From Candidatus Sericytochromatia bacterium (GTDB lineage Bacteria > Cyanobacteriota > Sericytochromatia > UBA7694), in NCBI GenBank assembly GCA_018780035.1, contig JADMKE010000017.1, forward strand, positions 124,001 to 188,000: a DNA stretch of 64,000 nucleotides. The letters run 5' to 3'. Made by a program: the position numbers and the translations under genes. Within the stretch, counting starts at the first letter, position 1. Each line of letters begins with the position of its first letter. Below are positions 8,777 to 18,000 of this stretch, one piece after another. The notes beneath the pieces are model-generated. The model worked only from the letters and a program-made list of their open reading frames with translations, had not been told where the DNA came from and ran no database searches.

Positions 8777-9943
8777 CTAAGGGCTGCCCAATTTGCGCAG
8801 GCGGTGATTTTGGGTGTCAGCGATGTACAACCCACCGGCATAAAGTGTGAGTCCACGTGGCGAGGCCAAGCTGCCCTCCCGCAGCGGACCATTTTTATAC
8901 CGGCCTTCGCCATTGCCCGCCAAGATCTTCAGCTCGCCATTTGGGCTGAGGGTTTTGATTTGATTATTGCCCGAATCGGCGATAAACAAGGTGCCACTGG
9001 CATTTAAGGCCAAACCCACAGGTTCACTCAAACGTGCGGCACTGCCCTTGCCTTCGCGGTTGCCGGGTTCGCCATTGCCGACAACGGTCGTGAGGGTTTT
9101 GCCATCGGCGCTGAGCTTGCGAATGGCGTGGTTAAAGCCATCGCTGACATACAACTCGCCTTGGGCGTTGAAGACCAAATCGCGGGGCGAAAAAAAGCGG
9201 GAGTCCAAAGCACCCCCATCTTGAAACCCCTGTTGGGCAGACCCGGCTATGGTACTGAGAGTTTTGCCATCGGCACTGAGTTTGCGAATGCGGTTATTGT
9301 TGCTATCGGCGATATACAGATTGCCCTGGAGATCCAAGGCCAGCCCACTTGGACTGCTAAATTGTCCCGCTTGGGCAAGACCATCTTTAAAACCGGCTTT
9401 GCCGGGAGTTCCCGCCAAAGTGCTCACTTCGCCTGTGGCTGAGACTTTGCGAATCACGTGGTTGCCAGAGTCAGCGACATAGAGATGTCCTTTGAGATCA
9501 CTCACCACAGCTACCGGATTGTCAAATTGGGAATTTAAGGCCAGTCCGTCTTTGTGACCCGGAGCGCGATCTCCCGCCAGGGTACTGACCTCTCCTGATG
9601 GAGTGAGTTTGCGCAGCCGGTGGTTAAAGCGATCCACAACCACAATCTCGCCATTGGCTTTGAGTGTCACATCCCAGGGATAGCTAAAACGGGCTTTGTC
9701 GCTTGCCCCTTCAGCAAAATCCGAGTCTCCCTCACCCGCCAATAAACCCAATTGGAAGTTGCTGCCAAAATCCAGGGCAGGAAGCAAGGCCAATGGCGGA
9801 GCCATGATGGGCAGAGAGGGGGCACTTTGGCTGGAATGGCTATTGGCGTTGGGAGCTGGGCCACAGCTGTTTAATAGGCTTGCCAGCAGGGGTGTGGCTA
9901 CGATCAGGCAGGGAATCCATCGGGGTTTAAAACGGAATGACAT
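8777..9943 (-). CDS. NHL-repeat lipoprotein (six-bladed propeller)
   Basis: A 388-residue exported protein. The N-terminus has basic residues, a hydrophobic core and lipobox LLNSC with Cys near residue 28, so it should be a lipoprotein. Six NHL repeats follow, each with a variant of (V/I)AD..N..IRK (for example VADSGNHVIRK and IADSNNNRIRK), and most with a STLAG-type strand. Six copies fit a closed six-bladed beta-propeller. Such proteins usually bind ligands or glycans at the cell surface; no catalytic motif is evident. An AGAGGA-like site precedes the ATG. It lies 29 bases after the oxygenase gene and may share its transcript. Confidence 0.85.
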   Translation of the reverse strand: MSFRFKPRWIPCLIVATPLLASLLNSCGPAPNANSHSSQSAPSLPIMAPPLALLPALDFGSNFQLGLLAGEGDSDFAEGASDKARFSYPWDVTLKANGEIVVVDRFNHRLRKLTPSGEVSTLAGDRAPGHKDGLALNSQFDNPVAVVSDLKGHLYVADSGNHVIRKVSATGEVSTLAGTPGKAGFKDGLAQAGQFSSPSGLALDLQGNLYIADSNNNRIRKLSADGKTLSTIAGSAQQGFQDGGALDSRFFSPRDLVFNAQGELYVSDGFNHAIRKLSADGKTLTTVVGNGEPGNREGKGSAARLSEPVGLALNASGTLFIADSGNNQIKTLSPNGELKILAGNGEGRYKNGPLREGSLASPRGLTLYAGGLYIADTQNHRLRKLGSP

Positions 9944-9972
9944 AGGTATGTTCCTCTTGTCGGTTTAAATCT

Positions 9973-10569
9973 CTAATCAGCCAACCAAGTGACCACCGTA
10001 AAACGCTCTCCATTTGTCACAGCCACAACCTCGTGCAAAAGCTCAGGCCGAAAGGCAATGAGCAGACCGCTCTGGGGTGGCACAGGCACCCCCAAAAAGC
10101 GACCTGGCTGATCGGGATTGCTGAGATAAAAAACCAAGCGCCCGCCTTGGTATTGGCGGTGATCATTCAGGCAGAGGATCAGGCTCAAACGGCGTTCACG
10201 GTAGATCGGCGCATCGGAGAGGTCGGTGTGAGGCTTAAAATAATCGCCGGGCTGGTACTGTAAAAACTGGGGCATTTCGTGGCGATTTAAAACCAAGTCA
10301 AAATGCCTCTGCAATTGGGGTTTAATCCGTTCCAATGGCTGAATAATTTGCTGGTTGATCGCTGTGGGCGTTTCCAGCAGGGTGGTCCTGCGCAAAGCCA
10401 CAGGACTGGGTGTGCTGCCATAGTCATCGACTGGAGCCACCCCGGCAGGGCATTGCATCGCTTGGCCAATCAGGCTCTGGCATTGATCTTCACTGAGGAA
10501 GTTCGGCATCAAAAGCAAAAGCCGTTGCTGCACCATCCATTCCAGAGCCTGAAAAGGGGAATTAAACAC
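9973..10569 (-). CDS. 2OG-Fe(II) oxygenase (prolyl 4-hydroxylase-like)
   Basis: A 198-residue enzyme of the 2-oxoglutarate/Fe(II)-dependent oxygenase superfamily. The iron facial triad is visible as HTD in YFKPHTDLSD and the distal His in LLHEVVAV; the 2-oxoglutarate-binding Arg is in GERFTVVTWL. QYQPGDYFKPHTD and YQGGRLVFY are typical of the P4Hc subgroup. It probably hydroxylates a protein or peptide side chain, substrate unknown. The likely start is a GTG whose G is also the last base of the upstream TAG, so translation is probably coupled to the DUF2147 gene. An in-frame start 11 residues later is an alternative. Confidence 0.85.
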   Translation of the reverse strand: MFNSPFQALEWMVQQRLLLLMPNFLSEDQCQSLIGQAMQCPAGVAPVDDYGSTPSPVALRRTTLLETPTAINQQIIQPLERIKPQLQRHFDLVLNRHEMPQFLQYQPGDYFKPHTDLSDAPIYRERRLSLILCLNDHRQYQGGRLVFYLSNPDQPGRFLGVPVPPQSGLLIAFRPELLHEVVAVTNGERFTVVTWLAD

Positions 10570-11018
10570 TATTTGGTTCGTTTCCAGATTTGGGTTTTGC
10601 CAAGAATTGGGTTCATGACATAGCCACGGACCTCAAGGGTCGAAGCATCTTTGAGGCTGAGGGTACAGGAATAGGTTTTGCCGTCTTCGGGATTGTAGAT
10701 TTTGCCCTCTTCCCAATGGCCGTTTTTGAAAACAAAGCCCTGGATCAGGGTCAGACCGATCAAGGCCCGGTTGCGCAGGGCAGGAGACTCATTGTTTTTG
10801 TCTAATTTGGGTTTGCCATCTCGCAGGGGTTCTTTGAGCCAGATCATTTTGCCAGTCAGGCTATTGCCCTGTTGGCTGATTTTAATCCTGGATTTGCCCC
10901 CCTCGGTCATCCAGGTGCCCACGACGTCACCGGGATTGGCGGCTTCAACGGGCATCAACAAAGCCGTCAGCGTCAAAGCTGCCAGGGTTAAGGTTTTTAA
11001 AATCGGAGCTGTACGCAT
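10569..11018 (-). CDS. DUF2147 family exported protein
   Basis: A 149-residue protein with a signal peptide (basic start, hydrophobic stretch LTLAALTLTALLMPVEA, cleavage after about AEA/A) and a single DUF2147 domain. Characteristic segments are VVGTWMTEGGKSRIKI, LTGKMIWLKEP, LIGLTLIQGF, GKIYNPEDGKTYSCTLSL and LEVRGYVMNPILGKTQIW. DUF2147 proteins are periplasmic beta-barrel-like proteins of unknown function. The ATG at 11018 has GAGG upstream; a longer open frame to 11123 would start upstream of the predicted promoter. It is the first gene of a unit with the oxygenase and probably the NHL lipoprotein. Confidence 0.88.
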   Translation of the reverse strand: MRTAPILKTLTLAALTLTALLMPVEAANPGDVVGTWMTEGGKSRIKISQQGNSLTGKMIWLKEPLRDGKPKLDKNNESPALRNRALIGLTLIQGFVFKNGHWEEGKIYNPEDGKTYSCTLSLKDASTLEVRGYVMNPILGKTQIWKRTK

Positions 11019-11094
11019 AGGTTTTATCCTCACTTGAATCAGATTCACGGTTTTTGGCTCAGTGCCAAAATGAATGCAGGGAAAATCTACACGT

Positions 11095-11123
11095 ATAATA
11101 GCAGAGAAGATTGTAACCCTCAA
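11095..11123 (-). promoter_or_regulatory. Sigma-70-type promoter for the DUF2147 gene
   Basis: On the minus strand TTGAGG (11118-11123) and TATTAT (11095-11100) are separated by exactly 17 bases. The predicted start of transcription near 11088 leaves a leader of about 70 bases before the ATG at 11018. Confidence 0.5.
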
Positions 11124-11214
11124 AAGTGGGATTCAAGATTTCAAAATTATCCTAATGAGTGGCTGGCCCTGCTCAGGGTATCTGGGCATTATTCTGGCAT
11201 TCTCTCTCCCAGGC

Positions 11215-11294
11215 GATAGCCTGCGTCAGTCAGATTGATCTTGCTCCCACTCTTCCCAAGGCAAGATAACCTGCATCAGTCAGGTTGATCTTGC
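11215..11294. repeat. Two 30-bp imperfect direct repeats, one inside a hairpin
   Basis: Two copies (11215-11244 and 11265-11294) match at 27 of 30 positions; their starts are 50 bases apart. Both share CTGCRTCAGTCAGRTTGATC. The second copy lies within an inverted repeat: GGCAAGATAACCTG at 11260-11273 can pair with CAGGTTGATCTTGCC at 11281-11295 with one bulge and a 7-base loop. The rest of the 11124-11362 gap shows no gene. The pair sits upstream of the wbpB-like gene and behind the divergent DUF2147 promoter, so it could be an operator pair or a leader structure. Confidence 0.6.
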
Positions 11295-11362
11295 CACGTT
11301 TGTACTTTGGGCTAACTGGGAAAAAAGCTAAGATGAAGTAGTATATTTCCGAGGAGTACATT

Positions 11363-12355
11363 GTGGCAGAGCAAAACGTCGCCGTCCTGGGCTGTGGTTA
11401 TTGGGGCAAAAATTTGGTGCGCAATTTCCACCAATTGGGGGTTTTGGCTGCTGTGGTTGACCCCACCGAAGCCGGACAGACCAGCGCACGCCAAATCGCT
11501 CCCGAAATCCCCCTTTATTCTGAATTTGAAACCGTTTTGGCAGATCCAACGATCCGTGCGGTGGTGATCGCAACTCCGGCTGTGACCCATTTTGAACTCT
11601 GTCTCAAGGCCCTCGCAGCGGGCAAAGACGTCTTCTGTGAAAAACCGCTGGCCCTGCGCTACGAAGACGCCAGCAAAGCGGCTAAATTGGCAGAAGAAAA
11701 AGGCAAAATCCTGATGGTGGGCCATATTTTGGAGTACCATCCGGCCATTCTCAAATTGCGTGAAATGGTAGCGGAAGGCCAATTGGGCAGAATTCAATAC
11801 CTCTACTCCAATCGCCTCAATCTGGGCAAGGTTCGCCGCGAGGAAAATATCCTCTGGTCGTTTGCCCCCCATGATATCGCCGTCATTTTGCGCCTGGTGG
11901 GAGAATTGCCCTTTCAGGTGATCGCCACGGGTGGCAGTTATATTCAAAGCAATATTGCCGATGTGACAGTAACCCAATTGGCCTTTGACAATGGCCTTTC
12001 AGCCCATATTTTTATCTCCTGGTTGAATCCCTTCAAAGAACAAAAACTGGTGGTGGTCGGCAGCAAACGCATGGCCGTCTTTGACGATGTGGCCAAGACC
12101 CTGATGCTTTACGATCAACGCGTCGACCTGCGCGAAGAGGGCCCCGTGCCCATCAAAGGGGAGGGACATGCAATTGAATACAGCAGCGACGAGCCTCTGC
12201 GCCTGGAGTGCCAGGCCTTTCTCGCTGCGATTGAAACCCGTGAGCCCCCCCTGACGGATGCCCGCAGTGGCCTGCAGGTACTGAGAGTGCTGCAAGCTGC
12301 TCAGCGCTCGCTGATTACCCATGGTCAGACGATTTTATTGCCAATGGAAGGCTAA
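11363..12355 (+). CDS. wbpB: Gfo/Idh/MocA oxidoreductase, WbpB/WlbA-like
   Basis: A 330-residue NAD(P)-dependent sugar dehydrogenase. The N-terminal Rossmann motif is [17 protein letters not shown], and the conserved EKP of the family is in [10 protein letters not shown], with the catalytic-region His in [10 protein letters not shown]. The following acetyltransferase and DegT aminotransferase make a set matching UDP-GlcNAcA 3-dehydrogenase (WbpB), N-acetyltransferase (WbpD) and aminotransferase (WbpE) of UDP-diacetamido-glucuronic acid synthesis. The start is GTG at 11363, with GAGGAG six bases upstream. The set assignment is stronger than the single-gene assignment. Confidence 0.82.
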   Translation: MAEQNVAVLGCGYWGKNLVRNFHQLGVLAAVVDPTEAGQTSARQIAPEIPLYSEFETVLADPTIRAVVIATPAVTHFELCLKALAAGKDVFCEKPLALRYEDASKAAKLAEEKGKILMVGHILEYHPAILKLREMVAEGQLGRIQYLYSNRLNLGKVRREENILWSFAPHDIAVILRLVGELPFQVIATGGSYIQSNIADVTVTQLAFDNGLSAHIFISWLNPFKEQKLVVVGSKRMAVFDDVAKTLMLYDQRVDLREEGPVPIKGEGHAIEYSSDEPLRLECQAFLAAIETREPPLTDARSGLQVLRVLQAAQRSLITHGQTILLPMEG

Positions 12356-12360
12356 GCTCT

Positions 12361-13038
12361 ATGACACGCTCCTTTTTTGCCCATGAATCTGCCTATATTG
12401 ATGAACCCTGTGAAATTGGCGCAGGCACGAAAATATGGCATTTTTGCCATATCTCTGCAGGGGCCCAGCTTGGCGAGGGTTGCAATTTGGGCCAAAACGT
12501 CTTTATTGCCTCAGGTGTGGTGCTGGGCAAACGCGTCAAAATTCAAAACAATGTCTCGGTTTACACTGGTACCACAATTGAAGATGAGGTCTTTTTGGGG
12601 CCCTCCTGCGTGCTGACCAACGTCACCAATCCCCGCTCCCAGGTCAATCGCCAACAGCTCTACGAAAACACGCTGCTCAAACGGGGTTGCAGCATTGGCG
12701 CCAATGCCACCATTGTCTGTGGGGTTGAAATCGGCCGCTATGCCTTTGTCGGGGCGGGCGCGGTGGTGACTGGCAATGTGCCAGATTATGCCCTGATGTT
12801 GGGTGTACCAGCCCGCCAAGCTGGTTGGATGAGCCGCCACGGTCAGCGTTTGCCTGCCGCTGATGACAACGGAATCATGACCTGCCCCGAAAGTGGTTAC
12901 CGCTACCAAGAAACAGCACAGGGCCAGCTCACATGTCTGGACCTCGATGAAGCAGCCCCTCTGCCTGAAGACTTGGCCCGGAGCCAATACAGCTATGATT
13001 ATTTCAAGAGCAAAGAAAATCCCAAGGAAAACCCATGA
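12361..13038 (+). CDS. wbpD: Sugar N-acetyltransferase, WbpD/WlbB-like (hexapeptide repeats)
   Basis: A 225-residue left-handed beta-helix acyltransferase that would acetylate the 3-amino group of the UDP-uronic acid. Family features are HESAYIDEPCEIGAGTKIWH at the start, repeated hexapeptides (IGANATIVCGVEIG, FVGAGAVV), and ALMLGVPARQAGWMSRHG near the end of the helix. A C-terminal extension with two Cys (CPESGYRY and LTCLDL) is usual in this subgroup. It starts 5 bases after wbpB and overlaps the aminotransferase by an ATGA, fitting one operon. Confidence 0.85.
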   Translation: MTRSFFAHESAYIDEPCEIGAGTKIWHFCHISAGAQLGEGCNLGQNVFIASGVVLGKRVKIQNNVSVYTGTTIEDEVFLGPSCVLTNVTNPRSQVNRQQLYENTLLKRGCSIGANATIVCGVEIGRYAFVGAGAVVTGNVPDYALMLGVPARQAGWMSRHGQRLPAADDNGIMTCPESGYRYQETAQGQLTCLDLDEAAPLPEDLARSQYSYDYFKSKENPKENP

Positions 13039-14174
13039 ACATAACCTCTGTCCCTTTAATCGATCTGGCCCGCACCCACGCCCCACTTGAAGCGGATCTC
13101 AAAGCCGCATTTGAGCGGGTTTTACACGCCAATAGCTATATCATGGGGCCCGAGGTGACCCGCTTTGAAAGCGCCTGTGCTGAATATCTCGGCGTAAAAC
13201 ATGCCCTGGGTGTCTCATCCGGTTCAGATGCCTTGCTGCTGGCGCTGATGGTGTTGGAGATTGGCCCCGGCGACGAGGTCATTTGCCCCAGTTACACCTT
13301 TTTTGCAACAGCAGGGGCGATCTGGCGATTGGGAGCAAAACCGGTCTTTGTGGACTGTGATCCGCTCAGCTACAATTTGAATTTGAGCCAGGTTGAGGCC
13401 AAAATAACCCCCCAAACCAAGGCCCTGATTCCCGTTCACCTCTTTGGCCAGACAGCCCCCCTCGGGCCCTTGCGCGAATTGGCCCAGCGCCACAAACTCC
13501 CCCTGATTGAAGACGCTGCCCAGGCCATTGGCGCAGCTTGGCAGGACCACAAGGCAGGCACAGTCGGAGAGTTTGGCTGTTTTTCGTTTTTTCCCTCCAA
13601 GAATCTCGGCGGGTTTGGCGATGGTGGCTTACTCACCAGCCAAGACGACACCTTGGCCGAAAAAGCCCGAATTTTACGCACCCACGGCTCCAAACCCAAG
13701 TATTACCACCACTATGTCGGAGGCAACTTCAGGTTGGATGCCTTGCAAGCAGCGCTTTTACAGGTCAAATTGCCCCATACAGACACCTACGCTCAAAAGC
13801 GCCAAGCCAAAGCGGCGAGGTATACCCAGCTCTTAAACGAAGCGGGACGGCCAGAACAAATAACCCTGCCCGCTCCAGTGTCTGCGGACTTCAAACATGT
13901 GTTTAACCAATACATCTTGCGGCTGCAAAATGCCGAGCAACGCGACAGTTTGATGGCATACCTCAACGAGCAAAAAATTGGCAACGCCATTTATTATCCT
14001 GTGCCTTTGCATTTGCAGGCCTGTTTTGCGGATTTGGGTTATAGCGAAGGGGATTTGCCCGTTTCAGAATTGGCCGCCAAAACCACCTTGGCTTTGCCCA
14101 TTTTTCCAGAAATGAGTGACGAAGAGCAGGACTATGTGATCGAAGCACTGCTCTGTTGGGGAGCTCGCCAATAG
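13035..14174 (+). CDS. wbpE: DegT/DnrJ/EryC1/StrS aminotransferase, WbpE/WlbC-like
   Basis: A 379-residue PLP-dependent sugar aminotransferase. The N-terminal VPLIDLARTH and NSYIMGPEVTRFE, phosphate-binding GVSSGSDALLLAL, Asp of IEDAAQAIGA and PLP-Lys in FFPSKNLGGFGDGG are all present, followed by FRLDALQAALL. It would convert the 3-keto sugar made by the WbpB-like enzyme to the 3-amino sugar using glutamate. It is the third and last gene of the set and ends 31 bases from a convergent gene. No downstream transferase is adjacent, so the final glycan is unknown. Confidence 0.87.
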   Translation: MNITSVPLIDLARTHAPLEADLKAAFERVLHANSYIMGPEVTRFESACAEYLGVKHALGVSSGSDALLLALMVLEIGPGDEVICPSYTFFATAGAIWRLGAKPVFVDCDPLSYNLNLSQVEAKITPQTKALIPVHLFGQTAPLGPLRELAQRHKLPLIEDAAQAIGAAWQDHKAGTVGEFGCFSFFPSKNLGGFGDGGLLTSQDDTLAEKARILRTHGSKPKYYHHYVGGNFRLDALQAALLQVKLPHTDTYAQKRQAKAARYTQLLNEAGRPEQITLPAPVSADFKHVFNQYILRLQNAEQRDSLMAYLNEQKIGNAIYYPVPLHLQACFADLGYSEGDLPVSELAAKTTLALPIFPEMSDEEQDYVIEALLCWGARQ

Positions 14175-14204
14175 AGCGCGATCAGCACAATGGGCAATCT
14201 GAGG

Positions 14205-14864
14205 CTAAAGCGCTTTTTGGCTGAGGTATTCGCCACCGATACCCAAGACCAGCCCAGCTCCCATGCTCGCCCAGCCGACCACTTCGAGCACGGCAGCAAC
14301 GGGCAGTCCCACGCCAGTCAGGGCCGTTCCCGCCGACAAAACCCCAAGGCTGGCGTCAAAACCGTTTAAGGCACTGGAAGCCCCAAATGCCAGCGCGGCC
14401 AATTCATGCCCAGATTTGTCTTCAGACTGGGCCCGTTTAAAATCGTCTTTGGCACTCAGCGCTGAAATCGTGGCTCCTGCAATCGGCACCGAGGCACTCA
14501 AAGCCCGCGAGGCCCGCACTGCCGCAGCTTGCCCCAGCCGCGAAGAAGACCCCAAGAGGGCTTGATTGGCCAAATTCACCCCTTTGCTGGCTCCCCGTTT
14601 GGCCGTTTCTTGCGCCAGGGTCACTTCGGTTTTTTCAAGCACAATCTCCCCAGTTTCTTCAGACAGAAACGACAGAGAGGCTGCAGCCTGACCGTTGGCG
14701 GGAAGCGAAGTCTGATCTTCGCTTGGGGGTGTTGCCTGTGAATCTACAGGGGGGGCAAGTTTCGCGTCGATCTGTTTGGCAGAATCTTTGACAGTAAGAG
14801 GCGAGGGAATGGCCTGAGTGGGCGCCAATAGAGAGGGATGAGAAGCAGCTTTGACCTGACTCAT
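14205..14864 (-). CDS. Small protein with disordered N-terminus and C-terminal hydrophobic hairpin
   Basis: A 219-residue protein that I do not recognise. Residues 1-60 are rich in Ala/Pro/Ser/Gln with no signal peptide. Residues 70-160 are helical (LAQETAKRGASKGVNLANQ and SALSAKDDFKRA). Residues 161-212 form an Ala/Gly-rich hydrophobic stretch around LPVAAVLEVVGWASMGAG that could be a membrane hairpin. The overall plan is a shorter version of the 548-residue protein at 4923-6569. It stands alone, converging with wbpE and divergent from the giant repeat gene. Translocated effector, pore-former or inner-membrane protein are all possible. Confidence 0.65.
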   Translation of the reverse strand: MSQVKAASHPSLLAPTQAIPSPLTVKDSAKQIDAKLAPPVDSQATPPSEDQTSLPANGQAAASLSFLSEETGEIVLEKTEVTLAQETAKRGASKGVNLANQALLGSSSRLGQAAAVRASRALSASVPIAGATISALSAKDDFKRAQSEDKSGHELAALAFGASSALNGFDASLGVLSAGTALTGVGLPVAAVLEVVGWASMGAGLVLGIGGEYLSQKAL

Positions 14865-15077
14865 TAAAAACGCTTTCTAATTGAAATTAACAGAAATTAT
14901 GTATAAGCATAATCGTTTGGTAGCAAGGGGTCAACACCCTCTTTCCCCTTTTTCAGCCCGTAAAAAGCGTAAAGAGCTCAGCCAAAAGTTCTAAGCACCA
15001 AAATTCCAGGCAATTCTTGCCCCCCAAGCGGCTATAATGAGATAAGTCAAATTTTGTCTGCAAGTGAGCTTTTAACC

Positions 15078-18000
15078 ATGACCCAATTGCGCCGAGACCC
15101 ATTGCCGCTGCCCACCCCCGGCCTGATCACCCGGGCTGCCAACCAGCTGCGGCAAAATGGCCAAACTGCGCCGCTCCAGATCAGTGCCTCTCCCACGGCC
15201 CCCCTTTCTGCCCCTGATAGCGCGCCCACAGCGCTCAGTGCATCAGCAACAGGGCCTTTAATGGCCCCCGTTCTCACGGGTTCAGCCACTGCCCAACTTG
15301 GCCTCTTTGATCCCCCCGCCAAAGCGCCTTCTGCCCAGTCTGTCAAAGTCCTTGAGACCATGATTGGCCAACGACTTTCCCTCAAAGGCAATACCCTGCC
15401 TGCCCCGCTCAGACAGCAATTACAGCAAAGTCTCGATCAGCTCAAACAAAAATTGGCCTTTTACGACTTAAGCCAACCCACTGTGCGTCAAGAAGTGCAC
15501 GGCCTGCTCAAACAATTGGCCCAACAGCTCAGCATGGCCAATTTGATGGAGCCCCCGATCAAAGCGGGTCTCGATCAACTCAGTGCAAGTGTGATTGCTG
15601 AGTCCGGGGCCAGTTTGGGCTTGCAGGTCGAACGCCGAGGCAATTTGCCTGGACTCAAATTGGCTCAGACAGCTCAACCTGGCCAGGAAACCCTTTTAAC
15701 AGAATCGCAGGAATTGCTCAGAGATCTCGAAAGAGCCAAATACAGCCCGAAAAAATTGGATGCCCAAACCTTACTCCTGTTTAGTTTGCGTGATGAACTG
15801 CTGCGGCGCAATTTGGAGATTTTGGCCCCCAAAGGCCCTGAGACGCCGCTCTTTGTCAATCACCCTGAAGAAGATCTGGGATTGATCAAAGGGGCGGTAG
15901 AGACAGTGGACAGCCTATTGGCCTCGACCCGCGATCTGCCCCCGGATATGTTAAACGACCTCTCGCGTTTGACTGATGCCATTTCCAAAGCCGATCCCGG
16001 TCAGATCGCTGAGAATGTGCGCAAACTGCGGGAGCAGACCTCAGCTACCGAGATCAGCGATTTGGGCCAGCAACTCAAAGACCTGGCGAGCCAAGACAAA
16101 CTGGATTTACCTGGCCTGCAAAAGACCTTGTCGGATCTCAATCGTTCTGCCAGCAGTCTGGACGCCACCTCTGCCGCCCAAATTCAAGATGTGACCCAAC
16201 AATTGAGTGAGAGCCTGCAAAAAGGCTCATCTCAGGCCGCAGGCCAGCTCAATACCCAAATGCAAGCGGCCGCAAAGCAATTGACCGAAATCGCCAAACA
16301 GGGACAACAGATCAGCCTGCCCCAACCGATCACCCAATTGGTGGATCTGGCCTTTCAAGGCGTTCAGGCCGGACCTCCGAATATCGGTGGGGGGTTGTCG
16401 AATGTGGTCGATCTCTACAGCCGGGGCATGAGTGGGGTACAGAGCAAACTCCCCCCCCTGTGGTTCCCGGTGACCATGCCTGTCCCGTTGGTCTATAACA
16501 AAGGCGGAGATTCGTTTGTCTTGCCCGCCGGTTCGCGTCTGAGTCAAGACCGCCGCACAGGTGCTTACAACATTCAAGCCCCTGGCTTTTATATGCAAAC
16601 AGGGAGCACCCAGGTGGCAGCCAACCAGGCCTCGATTCAATTGGGCAACGGTCTCGACCGTTTGCAAATGGCCTCTTTGGCCGTAAACGAACCCGGCCAG
16701 CAAACCCTGCTGCAAAATATCACAGCCCAGATCAACCGCAATGAACGCAGCAGCTTGATTCAGGCCCAACAGGTCACTGTCAACAACGACTCGGGCCAGA
16801 TCCAACTCGAAAATGCGCGTATGATCCAAACCCCCGAGGCCTTTCAATTGGCCACCGATCGCCTGCTCTACCAACAGGGAGACAATACCCTCTCAGGGCA
16901 GAATATCGGGCTCTGGCAGAGTGAAAAAGACGGCATCGAAGACTTTCGCGGGGGCGGCGAAAACCTGAAGTTTAACAATGGTCAAACCCTGATCACCGCC
17001 GATCGCATGGGCTTTCAGATGAGCAATAACGAAAACACCGGCGCAGGGCTTTTGCGCTTTGCAGGTGAAAACGTGGCCGTCCAAAGTGGCGACAGCACAA
17101 TTCAAGCCGCCCAGGGTTCTTTTGACCTGATCAACCGTGCCGATGGCAGCTCAGGCGTGATCCTCGCTGCTGAAAATGCGTCTTGGCAACAGGGCAGTCA
17201 GTCGGTTAGCACCCAGGGCCTGAGCACCCTCAAAATGGAACGCGATGCAGAAGGGCGCATCCGCGAATTTTCGGCCCAATCGCAAAACGTGAATTACGCC
17301 AATGGCAACCAACTCGGCCAATTAACCGATGGGCAATTGACCGTCAAATACAATCCCGATGGCAGTCTCAGCCAAGTCGGAGCCCAGGTCGGGCATTTGC
17401 ACTGGCAAGACCCCCAGCAGGGGCTCGACGCCAGCGGCGTTGGTCTGAATATGAACTACGGCCCCAACGGACAATTACAGGCGTTAAACGGCAAAATCGA
17501 GAGCTTAAACTACCAGGGCCAAGGCCAAAGTCTGACGGCCAGCCAAACCCAAGTGCAGGCCCTCTGGGGCGAAAACGGCCAGCTCAGCAGCGTGGCTGCC
17601 CAGGCCGGTCAACTGGAGTGGCAAGGGGCCAATGGCGAACTACTCAAAGCCACAGACACCCAACTCAAGGCTCAGTATCACCCCAATGGTCAATTGGGCA
17701 GCGTCAATGCCAGCAGCGGTCAGGTTTTCTTGCAACAAGCCGGTCAGACCCTGCAGCTCGACAAAGCCCAGGCGGGCATTACCTACCGCCCCGACGGCTC
17801 TTTACAAAAGATCCAGGGCAGGGCCGAGAAACTCGATTGGCAGTCGGGCAGTGATTCACTCAAAGTCGAGCAATTGCAGGGCCAGCTGAATTATGGCGAA
17901 AATGGTTTGTTACAAAACGCCCACCTGAGTGCAGGCAATTTGAGTTATCAGGGGGCTTCTGGCCTGATTCAAACCCAGGGCCAGAGCAGCCTGAACCTCA

